Assembly (NCBI GenBank): GCA_036009105.1
Contig: DASYMJ010000242.1
Coordinates: 1-14,215, forward strand
Source: JAFAVZ01 sp036009105
Lineage (GTDB): Bacteria > Acidobacteriota > Thermoanaerobaculia > Gp7-AA8
DNA: 14,215 bases
Direction of reading: 5' to 3'
The position numbers were made by a program, and so were the translations under genes. The notes under the pieces were generated by a model. The model saw nothing but the letters and a program-made list of their open reading frames with translations, searched no databases and was not told the DNA's origin. The first letter of the stretch is position 1. Every line of letters begins with the position of its first letter. This document shows, one piece after another, positions 1 through 6,443 of the stretch.

Positions 1-165
1 CCTCGCGTAACCGAGGACGCTGGTCATGTGGCGGACGAGCTCGCGCGGGGTGCGCACTCCGTCGGCGGCCCGGAAGTCGGCGAACGACTCCGGGGCGCCG
101 CGCAGCGCCTTCTGCGTGCGATAGGCCAGGGCCGCTAAGAAATGCCGCAACAACGCATTGCTCAT
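1..165 (-). CDS. DinB-like superfamily protein, N-terminal part (cut by window edge)
   Basis: Only the first 55 residues are visible; the gene runs off the left edge. The start ATG (165-163) overlaps the TGA stop of the upstream protease gene as ATGA, so translation is probably coupled. The N-terminus reads MSNALLRHFLAALAYRTQKA and continues with a segment containing TPRELVRHMTSVLGYAR. This looks like the first two helices of a DinB/YfiT-type four-helix bundle, in which a conserved His at the end of the first helix pair (here within RHMTSVL) is normally a metal ligand. Members are small soluble proteins, often metal-dependent thiol transferases, but the substrate cannot be guessed from this fragment. 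The family call rests on pattern memory over a short segment. An unrelated helical protein is possible. Confidence 0.6.
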   Translation of the reverse strand, partial: MSNALLRHFLAALAYRTQKALRGAPESFADFRAADGVRTPRELVRHMTSVLGYAR

Positions 166-3100
166 TTACCCGCGTAGAAGACCGGATCTCCCGAGTCGTT
201 GTCAACGAGCGAGCCGTAGACGAAGAGGCCCGTGCCGTCCGTGTGCGCCTGCAGCGTGACGGTGCCGAGCGATGCGACGTTGACGCCGGGGAAGAGCGCG
301 GCGAGCGAGTTCTGGGCCTGCGACTGCGGCGGCAGGGCGAGGAAGCCGGTCGCGATCTGCGTCCCGTTCTCGGCGAGCAGCGTGAGCGCGACGCCGATGG
401 TCTGGTCGCCCGCGTTCACGAAGCCGGCGTTGGAGCGGAAGCTCGCATCGGAGCGGAGACCCGGCACCCAGCGGTCGCTGCCGAAGGTGGAGACCGCGTC
501 GATCGACTGCCCGTACGTGCCGCCGTTCGCCACGCTGGTGTAGGTGCGGCTGGAGATCACCGGGCCGGTGCCGCCGCTCCACGTCACCTCCAGCGCGCCG
601 CTGCCGGTGGCGAGGCCATACCAGTCGAGGATGTCGCTCAGCGTCGTGGTGCGGCCGGGAGCCACGGTCAGGTTCCGGGCTTGCACGCCGCGATTGTCCA
701 GGCCGGCGGGGAGATAGCGGAGGGAGAGATTCAGCGTCGAGCCGGTCGGGTTGTGGAACGTGACGTCGCTGCGCCAGAACGTCCCGTTCGCGCCCGGCGC
801 GCGGCCCACGGCCGGCAGCAGCAGGCGTCCGGTCGAGTCGGCCGGGATGCCCTGCAGATAGACCGGGTCCTGGGTGCGGTTGTCCACCATCGAGGCGTAG
901 GCGCTGATCGCGTCCGGGACGGCTGCCGAGACGCGCAGCGTCATCCCGCTCTGCGCGGCGGTGCCGGCCTGCGGGAAGTAACCGGAGAGCGCGGCCTGCT
1001 GGAAGTTGCCGGCCGGCACGGTGACCTGGGTCGAGCCGAGGGTGTTGCCGTTCGAGTCGAGCAGGAGCAGCGTCGCCGCCACCGGCGCCGTGCCGCGGTT
1101 CACCAGGCCGATGTTCGTCCGGTAGGAGGAGTCGGCGGCGAGGCCGGTCATGTACAACGTCTGCTGCAGGTCGGCGGAGACGACGTCCGGCACGGCCTGG
1201 CCATACGTTCCGGTCGCGCCGTTGGTGAACGTGCGGGAGGAGACCTTCAGGTTCGCCGAGGCCGCGGCGCTCGTCCCTTCGATGGCCAGCGCGCCGGCGC
1301 CGGAGGGCATGTTGAAGATGTCGAGCAGCGCGTTGGCGTACGTCTTCGACTGTTTCGCGTTCAGCACCAGCGAGCGGGTGAGCACGTCGCCGCCCGCGCC
1401 GGGGATGAAGGAGAGGTTGATGCTCACCGGCTGCGCGCCGGCGTTGAAGAGGCTGAGCTCGGTCCGCCACACCGAGCCGCCCACGCCGTTGGTCTGCGCG
1501 GTGACGGAGATGAGCGAGCGGTAGGCGACGTTCGCCGTGGAGACGCTGATCGTCTTCGTCGCCGCGGCGCTGGAGGTGGCGGAGGAGGCGGTGAGGGTCA
1601 CCGTGTAGCTGCCCGGCGCCGCGTACATGTGCGAGGGATTCTGCTGCGAGGAGAACGCGCCGTCGCCGAAGCTCCAGCTCCAGCTCGTGGGCGAGCCGGT
1701 GGAGCGGTCGGTGAAGGCGACGTTCTGACCGACGCTCGCGCTGGCCGTGGAGAGATCGAACGCCGCGGCGATGTTCGGCGTCACCGGATTGCCGGACGAC
1801 ACGGTGATCGTCTTCGTCGCGGCGAGCGCTTCCGCGTTGCGGTAGATGGTGAGGGTGATGGTGAACGTGCCGGCGGTGTTGTAGCGGTGCTGCGGGTTCT
1901 GCTCGGAGGAGACGCCGCCGTCGCCGAAGTTCCACACCCAGGCGGTGAGGTTGCCGGTGGACTGGTCGGTGAAGCCGACGTCCTGCCCCGCCACCGGGTT
2001 GGCCGGCGACCAGGTGAACTGCGCCTTCATGGGGATGGAGGGGCCGGTGACGGTGACCGACCGCTGCGCGGAGGAGGTGGCGCCGCCAGTGGCGGTGATG
2101 GTGAGCGTGATGGTGTAGACGCCTGCCGCCGCGTAGACGTGCGTCGGCGAGGAGAGCGTCGAGGCGATGCCGTCCCCGAAGTTCCAGAACCAGGAGGCGA
2201 CCGTACCGCTGGAGGCGTCGGTGAAGGCGAAGCTCGTCTCCCCCGCCACGCCGGAGCCCGGCGAAACGGTGAAGGCGGCGGCCAGCGAGTTGCCGATGGT
2301 GACCGTGGCGATGTTCGACTGGGCCGACTGGCCGGCATCGTTGAAGGCGACGACGTAGAGGCGGTAGCTGCCGGTGCTGAAGCCGGTGAGCGTCACGCTG
2401 GTCACGCCGGCGCTCAGGTCGCCGACCTTGGAGAACGAGCTGCTGCTGCCGGCCGCGAAGTAGACGGACTGGCCGGTCTCGTTGTTCGCATTGTCCGTCC
2501 AGCGCAAGGTGACGGTGGTGCCGCTCGGCGTGGCGGTCAGGTTCGTCGGCGCGGAGGGAACGCCGCCGCCACCGCCCCCGCCACCCGGATTGGTCACGGT
2601 GCCGTCCGGATAGAGCCACTGCGCCGCCTTCTGGTCATCGGCGCGGAGGCCGGGCCCCAAGCCCGTGACGCTGGGCCACATCAGCGAGCCGTTCACCGTG
2701 CTGTGGCCGAAGCCGAGGGTGTGGCCGAACTCGTGGGCGATGATCTCGGCCAGACGGTTGCTGGAGATGCCGGTGCTGGACGAGACGTTGTTCTGGATGG
2801 TCAGGTTGCCTTCGGTGATGCTGTAGGTCGAGCTGTACGTCTGCTGCGGATGGCCCGCGTCGGCGGCGAACGGCGAGGTCCAAGCGCCGCCGAACGTCAC
2901 GCCGTTGAAGCCGCCCTGGCCGACCACGCCGCCCGTTCCGGGGTTCCACGCGCCGCTGATCTCGTTCAGCGGATCGTTGAACAGCACCTCGTTGAGGCCG
3001 TTCTGGGTATCCAGCCCGCCCGGCGAGGCGGTGCTCACGCCGCCGTAGCTGTAGCGGATGTTCGTGCCGGGGCAGGTGTTCCAGGAAGCGAGGCCCGTCT

Positions 3101-3860
3101 GCACCTCGCTCACGCCGCCGCCGGAGTAGCCGGGCTGCGTGCCGTAGGCGCGCCAGGAGACGGTCTGGTTGTTCTGGAAGGCGAACCAGCGGTAGACCGT
3201 CGGCTCGTCGATGAGGGTGAAGTCGGGGGCGGATACCAGGCCGTTCGCGTTGTGGGTGCGCGCGCCGCGGTCGATGACCGGGTTCTCCACGCCGTAATTC
3301 ATCGAGCCGCTGCGGCCCGCGGCCTCGTCGCTGATGAACTGCTCGAAGCGGGCCGCGTCGCGCTGCATGTTGCGCGCGGCGAGCGGCTCGAAGTTGCTGT
3401 TGAGGAGGGTGACGCTCGACTGCGAGTCGTCGCGCGTCCAGAGCTGGCGCCCATCCAGCGAATGCTGGCGGGTGAACTTGCCGACGTAGAGATCGATGGT
3501 CCGGTAGCCGCCGGCCGGGTTCGGCTCGAGGAAAACCAGGACGCGCTCGCCGGCCTTGTATTGGGGGGCGCCGAAGATCCTGGTGATCCGGTTGCCCACC
3601 ACGCCGCCGATCTCGCGGATGGTGATCGTCCCTTCGGCCTTGCCTTTGACTGACTTTTCGACCTGGAGGAGCGTTTCGGTCCGGATGTGCCCGTCACGAT
3701 CGACCGCGCTGCTGCTGAGCACGGTCCCTTCCACGATGAGCGGCGACTTGGCCACGAGCTGGTCGTCCGTCGGCATGACGATGGTCGTCGCCGAGAGCGG
3801 CACGGCCAGCGCCGCAAGAATCAGGACACACGTCAGCCCGTACACCCGAGTTGGTTTCAC
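162..3860 (-). CDS. Secreted matrixin-like zinc metalloprotease with Fn3, three PKD domains and a repeated C-terminal module
   Basis: This 1232-residue exported protein has a signal peptide (about 1-24: basic start, hydrophobic core, cleavage near PLSA). Residues 25-175 form a beta-rich domain I cannot name. The metzincin motif HEFGHTLGFGH (H376, E377, H380, G383, H386) is complete and is followed by a Met-turn candidate in SLMWPS (M394), as expected for M10-type peptidases. An eight-glycine linker (426-433) leads to an Fn3 domain (about 436-523) and three PKD domains (about 527-606, 612-689, 697-775), each with a WxFGDG-type core (FWNFGDG, VWNFGDG, SWSFGDG). Residues 776-1232 hold a four-unit repeat. 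Such proteins usually degrade extracellular protein or polysaccharide-associated substrates; the substrate here is unknown. The start is GTG at 3860, with GGGAGG about 7 nt upstream. An upstream ATG runs straight into TAG. There is no sorting signal or second membrane segment. Confidence 0.9.
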   Translation of the reverse strand: MKPTRVYGLTCVLILAALAVPLSATTIVMPTDDQLVAKSPLIVEGTVLSSSAVDRDGHIRTETLLQVEKSVKGKAEGTITIREIGGVVGNRITRIFGAPQYKAGERVLVFLEPNPAGGYRTIDLYVGKFTRQHSLDGRQLWTRDDSQSSVTLLNSNFEPLAARNMQRDAARFEQFISDEAAGRSGSMNYGVENPVIDRGARTHNANGLVSAPDFTLIDEPTVYRWFAFQNNQTVSWRAYGTQPGYSGGGVSEVQTGLASWNTCPGTNIRYSYGGVSTASPGGLDTQNGLNEVLFNDPLNEISGAWNPGTGGVVGQGGFNGVTFGGAWTSPFAADAGHPQQTYSSTYSITEGNLTIQNNVSSSTGISSNRLAEIIAHEFGHTLGFGHSTVNGSLMWPSVTGLGPGLRADDQKAAQWLYPDGTVTNPGGGGGGGGVPSAPTNLTATPSGTTVTLRWTDNANNETGQSVYFAAGSSSSFSKVGDLSAGVTSVTLTGFSTGSYRLYVVAFNDAGQSAQSNIATVTIGNSLAAAFTVSPGSGVAGETSFAFTDASSGTVASWFWNFGDGIASTLSSPTHVYAAAGVYTITLTITATGGATSSAQRSVTVTGPSIPMKAQFTWSPANPVAGQDVGFTDQSTGNLTAWVWNFGDGGVSSEQNPQHRYNTAGTFTITLTIYRNAEALAATKTITVSSGNPVTPNIAAAFDLSTASASVGQNVAFTDRSTGSPTSWSWSFGDGAFSSQQNPSHMYAAPGSYTVTLTASSATSSAAATKTISVSTANVAYRSLISVTAQTNGVGGSVWRTELSLFNAGAQPVSINLSFIPGAGGDVLTRSLVLNAKQSKTYANALLDIFNMPSGAGALAIEGTSAAASANLKVSSRTFTNGATGTYGQAVPDVVSADLQQTLYMTGLAADSSYRTNIGLVNRGTAPVAATLLLLDSNGNTLGSTQVTVPAGNFQQAALSGYFPQAGTAAQSGMTLRVSAAVPDAISAYASMVDNRTQDPVYLQGIPADSTGRLLLPAVGRAPGANGTFWRSDVTFHNPTGSTLNLSLRYLPAGLDNRGVQARNLTVAPGRTTTLSDILDWYGLATGSGALEVTWSGGTGPVISSRTYTSVANGGTYGQSIDAVSTFGSDRWVPGLRSDASFRSNAGFVNAGDQTIGVALTLLAENGTQIATGFLALPPQSQAQNSLAALFPGVNVASLGTVTLQAHTDGTGLFVYGSLVDNDSGDPVFYAGK
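165..1535 (-). repeat. Four-unit protein repeat in the C-terminus of the metalloprotease
   Basis: The last ~457 residues of the protease contain a motif recurring at near-regular spacing: WRTELSLFNAG (W798), YRTNIGLVNRG (Y913), WRSDVTFHNPT (W1029) and FRSNAGFVNAG (F1141). The intervals are 115, 116 and 112 residues. Units 1 and 3 share SRT(F/Y)T...G(T)YGQ and a long ...DI(F/L)... segment. Units 2 and 4 share (M/L)VDN...DPV(Y/F). The structure is therefore a duplicated pair (A-B-A'-B'). Units look like beta-sandwich domains (alternating hydrophobic residues, few charges, no Cys). I do not recognise a named family. The likely role is surface or substrate attachment, by analogy with the C-terminal adhesion domains of other secreted hydrolases; this is inference. 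Confidence 0.75.
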
Positions 3861-3932
3861 TACGCGCCTCCCATGGAAAGTTATTCGGCCAAACGAGGAG
3901 CGGGAGAGCGTTCATTCCTGGCCCAGCGGGCA

Positions 3933-3968
3933 GGAGAACCGGGCCGCGCCAGAAAGCTTCGGTTCTCC
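3933..3968 (-). terminator. Inverted repeat after the cyclase gene, possible terminator
   Basis: A perfect 9-bp inverted repeat (GGAGAACCG at 3933-3941 and CGGTTCTCC at 3960-3968) lies just beyond the cyclase stop codon on the minus strand, with an 18-nt loop that includes AAGCTT. No T-run follows it. It could help end transcription or stabilise the 3' end of the MBL-cyclase mRNA. It lies in the 118-bp gap before the protease start, which also contains an A/T-rich stretch (GAATAACTT on the minus strand near 3880-3888) that may be the protease promoter. Confidence 0.35.
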
Positions 3969-3978
3969 CGATCGCTGC

Positions 3979-4647
3979 TCACCACTCGTTACCCGCTTTC
4001 AAAATTGCGAACGCCCGCACCGGAAACGACCCCGCGCCGCGCACTTTCGGCGGCACCGCATGAAAGCGGAAGCCGTCCGCCGGCAGCGCGCCCAGGTTCG
4101 TCAGATGCTCGACGATCACGATGCCGGCGCGGAGCAGTGTCGTATGCACCGGCCTCTCTCCGGTAGCGGTGTCGTCGATGTTCACCGAATCGATCCCGAC
4201 CAGCGCCGCGCCGGCCTCCACCAGCAGCCGCGCCGCCCCCTCGGTCAGATAAGGATGGCCCTTCCCGTACTGCTCGCTGCCGAAATGCCTCGACCACCCT
4301 GTGTTTACGAGCACCGCCTTCTTCCGGACGTCGCGCGCCGCGAAGAAGGAGCCGTCGATGATGCGCTTCGCTTCTCGCGCGTCGATGGTGATGCCCTCCA
4401 GGTCGGCCAGCTGCTCCAGCGGCAGCTCGGCCAGATCCTTCTCCCCCTCGTAGCGATGGCTCGGCGCATCGAGGTAGGTCCCGGTATTGGCCACCATCTC
4501 GATCCTCGCGATGTGAAAGGTCGTCCCATCAGCGTAGCGGCCGGTCGTGCCGTGGTTGATGTAGTCGCTGATGCGGAGGGGCGGAAGGCCGGGATAGGTG
4601 ACCGTGCCGTCGCCGATGGTGTGGCTCAGATCGATGAATCGCGTCAT
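3979..4647 (-). CDS. Cyclase/kynurenine-formamidase-family protein with altered metal motif
   Basis: The product has 222 residues, the usual length for the cyclase family (arylformamidase KynB, isatin hydrolase and relatives). Its N-terminus MTRFIDLSHTIGDGTVTYPG is typical. The family signature normally reads HxGTHxDxPxH; here it is NTGTYLDAPSH (N54, T57, Y58... D60, H64), so the first two His ligands are replaced by Asn and Tyr while Asp and the last His remain. Downstream family landmarks are intact: GIDSVNIDD (151-159), H168 in PVHTTLL, and E180 in IVIVEHLTNL. Such enzymes hydrolyse amide or lactone-type bonds in a Mn/Zn-dependent way; the substrate here is unknown. The start ATG at 4647 overlaps the MBL stop as ATGA and has no Shine-Dalgarno sequence, so translation is probably coupled. 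The reading frame is open further upstream, but that part is a shadow of the MBL gene. There is no signal peptide. Confidence 0.88.
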   Translation of the reverse strand: MTRFIDLSHTIGDGTVTYPGLPPLRISDYINHGTTGRYADGTTFHIARIEMVANTGTYLDAPSHRYEGEKDLAELPLEQLADLEGITIDAREAKRIIDGSFFAARDVRKKAVLVNTGWSRHFGSEQYGKGHPYLTEGAARLLVEAGAALVGIDSVNIDDTATGERPVHTTLLRAGIVIVEHLTNLGALPADGFRFHAVPPKVRGAGSFPVRAFAILKAGNEW

Positions 4648-5414
4648 GGCTGGACCCGTTTGTTGAACGACTCTTCCAGCGCATCGAGGTGCGCCTTGTA
4701 GCCGGCCGGATCGACGAAGCGCTCCGGATGCCCGATCTTCGACTGCAGGTCGAAGAAGCCGCCGTGCGCGGCGAGGAAGACGTCGCACGGCAATGCGCGC
4801 AAGGTGGCGAAGGTGCGGCGGTAGTCGGCCACCGCATCCGGCCACCGCGGGTTGCCGACGAGGCGGTAGTCGGTCGGCGCGGTGGCGCTGCAGAGGAAGA
4901 CGACGTCGCGGCCGGCGGCGCGCATCGTCCATGTGGTGCAGCCGCGGGTGTGGCCGGCGGTGATGTGCGCGGTCAGCGTCGTGCCGCCGAGGGTGATCTG
5001 CTGCCGGTCGCGGACGAGCTGGTCGGGCGGGGCGGGTGGGAAGGGGAAGCGGTTGCCGAACTGCGGGTCGTCCAGGCCGCCGCGCGCGAGCTGCGCGGCC
5101 TCGGGCGCGGAGGCGAGGAACTTCGCCCCGGTGACGCGGCGCAGCTCGGCGATGCCGCCCGCGTGGTCGAGATGGGCGTGGCTGTTCAGGATGTACCGCA
5201 CGTCGCGCGGCTCGAAGCCGAGCTTGCGGATGTTGGCCACGATCATCGGCGCCGTCTCGGCGAAGCCGCCGTCGAGCACGATGTGCCCCTTCGGCGTGGT
5301 GATCAGATACGAGGTGATGTCGGACGCGCCGACGTAATAGATGTTGCCCACGATGCGGAACGGCTCGACCGGATCGTTACCCAGCTGGGCGGCGAGAAGG
5401 AGCGCGATGAGCAT
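4644..5414 (-). CDS. MBL-fold hydrolase, subclass B3 metallo-beta-lactamase type
   Basis: This 256-residue protein carries the dinuclear zinc site of the subclass B3 group: HAHLDH (H79, H81, D83, H84), H155 in AGHTRGCTTW and H217 in AAHGGFFDL. A B3-like stretch PTDYRLVGNPRW followed by FATLRALPCDVFLAAH matches the family closely. B3 enzymes hydrolyse beta-lactams in the periplasm, but related proteins act as lactonases, so antibiotic resistance is possible and unproven. The loop usually reading GHTPG has Arg for Pro. The N-terminus (MLIALLLAAQLG) is a very short hydrophobic stretch without basic residues, a weak signal peptide. An in-frame TAG sits four codons upstream, so no earlier start exists. 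A TAGAAT box lies six nt before the ATG with no Shine-Dalgarno, which suggests a leaderless mRNA. First gene of a coupled pair with the cyclase-family gene. Confidence 0.88.
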   Translation of the reverse strand: MLIALLLAAQLGNDPVEPFRIVGNIYYVGASDITSYLITTPKGHIVLDGGFAETAPMIVANIRKLGFEPRDVRYILNSHAHLDHAGGIAELRRVTGAKFLASAPEAAQLARGGLDDPQFGNRFPFPPAPPDQLVRDRQQITLGGTTLTAHITAGHTRGCTTWTMRAAGRDVVFLCSATAPTDYRLVGNPRWPDAVADYRRTFATLRALPCDVFLAAHGGFFDLQSKIGHPERFVDPAGYKAHLDALEESFNKRVQP

Positions 5415-5420
5415 GCGCGC

Positions 5421-5426
5421 ATTCTA
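5421..5426 (-). promoter_or_regulatory. -10 box (TAGAAT) for the MBL-cyclase operon, leaderless start
   Basis: On the minus strand TAGAAT is followed by six nt (GCGCGC) and then the ATG of the MBL gene. With the usual 6-7 nt between a -10 box and the first transcribed base, the mRNA would begin at the A of the start codon. There is no ribosome-binding sequence in between and no good -35 hexamer at 16-18 bp. This resembles leaderless promoters known in other high-GC bacteria (TANNNT close to the start codon). Confidence 0.55.
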
Positions 5427-5491
5427 GGAGAAGCTGATTCCGCGCGCCGAGGCGGCCGAGGCTTGGCCAACCAACGCACCGGCCGTGCCGG

Positions 5492-5497
5492 TAGAAT
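5492..5497 (+). promoter_or_regulatory. -10 box (TAGAAT) for the GNAT-ybaK operon
   Basis: TAGAAT lies 10 nt before the GNAT start codon at 5508, which would leave a leader of only a few nt and no Shine-Dalgarno. The box overlaps the right arm of a short inverted repeat (ACCGG at 5478-5482, CCGGT at 5488-5492). Further left are a TTGGCCAA palindrome (5463-5470) and a direct repeat of GCCGAGGC (5446-5453 and 5455-5462). Any of these could be an operator in this 93-bp divergent region, but none is a recognised binding site. No clear -35 is seen. Confidence 0.5.
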
Positions 5498-5507
5498 CCG
5501 CCGGCCC

Positions 5508-6443
5508 ATGATCCTGCGCACCATCGCCGAGCTCCAATCCATCACCGAAGAGTGGAAGTCGCTCTGGCGCCGGTCGCCGGGCGCCACGCCGTTCCAGTCG
5601 CCGATGTGGCTGCTCCCCTGGTGGTCCCGCTTCGGCGGCGAGGAGCTCCACTCCGTCGCCGTCTACGACGGTGGCTCGCTCACCGCCCTCGCCCCCCTCT
5701 ACATCCTCCGCGATGAAGACGAATCCCTCGGCCTCCTCCTCGGCACCGGCCCCTCCGACTACCTCGACCTCCTCGGCGAAGCGGACGTCCTCCCCGCCCT
5801 GGCGGAGGCCGATTGCCAGCTCTGGGATTTGCAGCAGCTCCGCCCTTCATCGCCCTTGCTCAGCGCGCCCACACCGGCGGCCTTCACCGAATCGCGCGAA
5901 GAGCAGGACCGCTGCCCCATCCTGGCCCTGGAAGGGGAGCTCCTCTCCACCCACGCGCGCAAGAAGCTCCGCTACTACCGCCGCGCGCTGGAGCGCGAGG
6001 CACCGCTGCGCTTCGAGACCGCAAACGAAGACAACCTCGACGAGCTCCTCACCGCCCTCTACGAGCTCCACGCCGCGCGCTGGAGGCAGCGCAACCTCCC
6101 CGGCGTGCTGGCGGACGACATCATCCAGTCCTTCCACCGCGAAGCCGCGCGCCTGCTGCTCCCGGAGGGCGCGCTGCGCATGCATGCGATGCGCATCGGC
6201 GAGCGCATCGCGGCCGTCTTCTACGGCTTCGCCCATCAGGGGACGACGTACTACTACCTCAGCGGCTACGACCCGGCGTACGAGAAGCGGAGCATCGGCT
6301 CGGTGCTCGTGGCACACGCGGTGGACGAGGCGGTGCGCGAAGGCTGCCACACGTTCGATTTCCTCCGCGGCGCCGAGGAGTACAAGTACTCGTGGGGCGC
6401 AAAGGACCGGATGAACACGCGCCGCACGCTGATCAAGGCATGA
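5508..6443 (+). CDS. CelD/BcsL-like GNAT family N-acetyltransferase (FemAB-like)
   Basis: The product has 311 residues and no signal peptide or membrane segment. The N-terminal part (about 1-140, with FQSPMWLLPWWSRFG near 29-43) is the degenerate half of this family. The C-terminal half (about 145-311) carries the acetyltransferase-like fold, with KKLRYYRRAL (152-161), AAVFYGF (235-241), YYYLSGYDPAYEKRSIGSVL (248-267) and the family-typical end FDFLRGAEEYKYSWGA (283-298). Relatives (Acetyltransf_6) act in cell-envelope or exopolysaccharide metabolism or on amino-acid side chains of cell-wall precursors; the exact acyl acceptor cannot be read from the sequence. The ATG at 5508 is chosen because a TAGAAT box lies directly upstream and homology begins here; the open frame continuing to the left is antisense to the MBL gene. 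The stop overlaps the ybaK start as ATGA. Confidence 0.85.
   Translation: MILRTIAELQSITEEWKSLWRRSPGATPFQSPMWLLPWWSRFGGEELHSVAVYDGGSLTALAPLYILRDEDESLGLLLGTGPSDYLDLLGEADVLPALAEADCQLWDLQQLRPSSPLLSAPTPAAFTESREEQDRCPILALEGELLSTHARKKLRYYRRALEREAPLRFETANEDNLDELLTALYELHAARWRQRNLPGVLADDIIQSFHREAARLLLPEGALRMHAMRIGERIAAVFYGFAHQGTTYYYLSGYDPAYEKRSIGSVLVAHAVDEAVREGCHTFDFLRGAEEYKYSWGAKDRMNTRRTLIKA

Noticed and set aside
2563..2586. C-rich tract (GCCGCCACCGCCCCCGCCACC type) as a possible regulatory repeat or slippage site
   Set aside because: It encodes the eight-glycine linker before the Fn3 domain; a flexible linker is sufficient explanation, although length changes there are possible.
243..3653. Open frame of 1136 codons on the plus strand, antisense to the protease gene
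   Set aside because: It mirrors a real gene with strong G/C third-position bias. The translation is an Arg/Gly/Ala/Asp-rich low-complexity string with no domain, while the minus-strand product has clear domains.
4689..5507. Upstream extension of the GNAT frame across the MBL gene
   Set aside because: It is antisense to the MBL gene, low in complexity, and the GNAT homology and promoter box begin at 5508.
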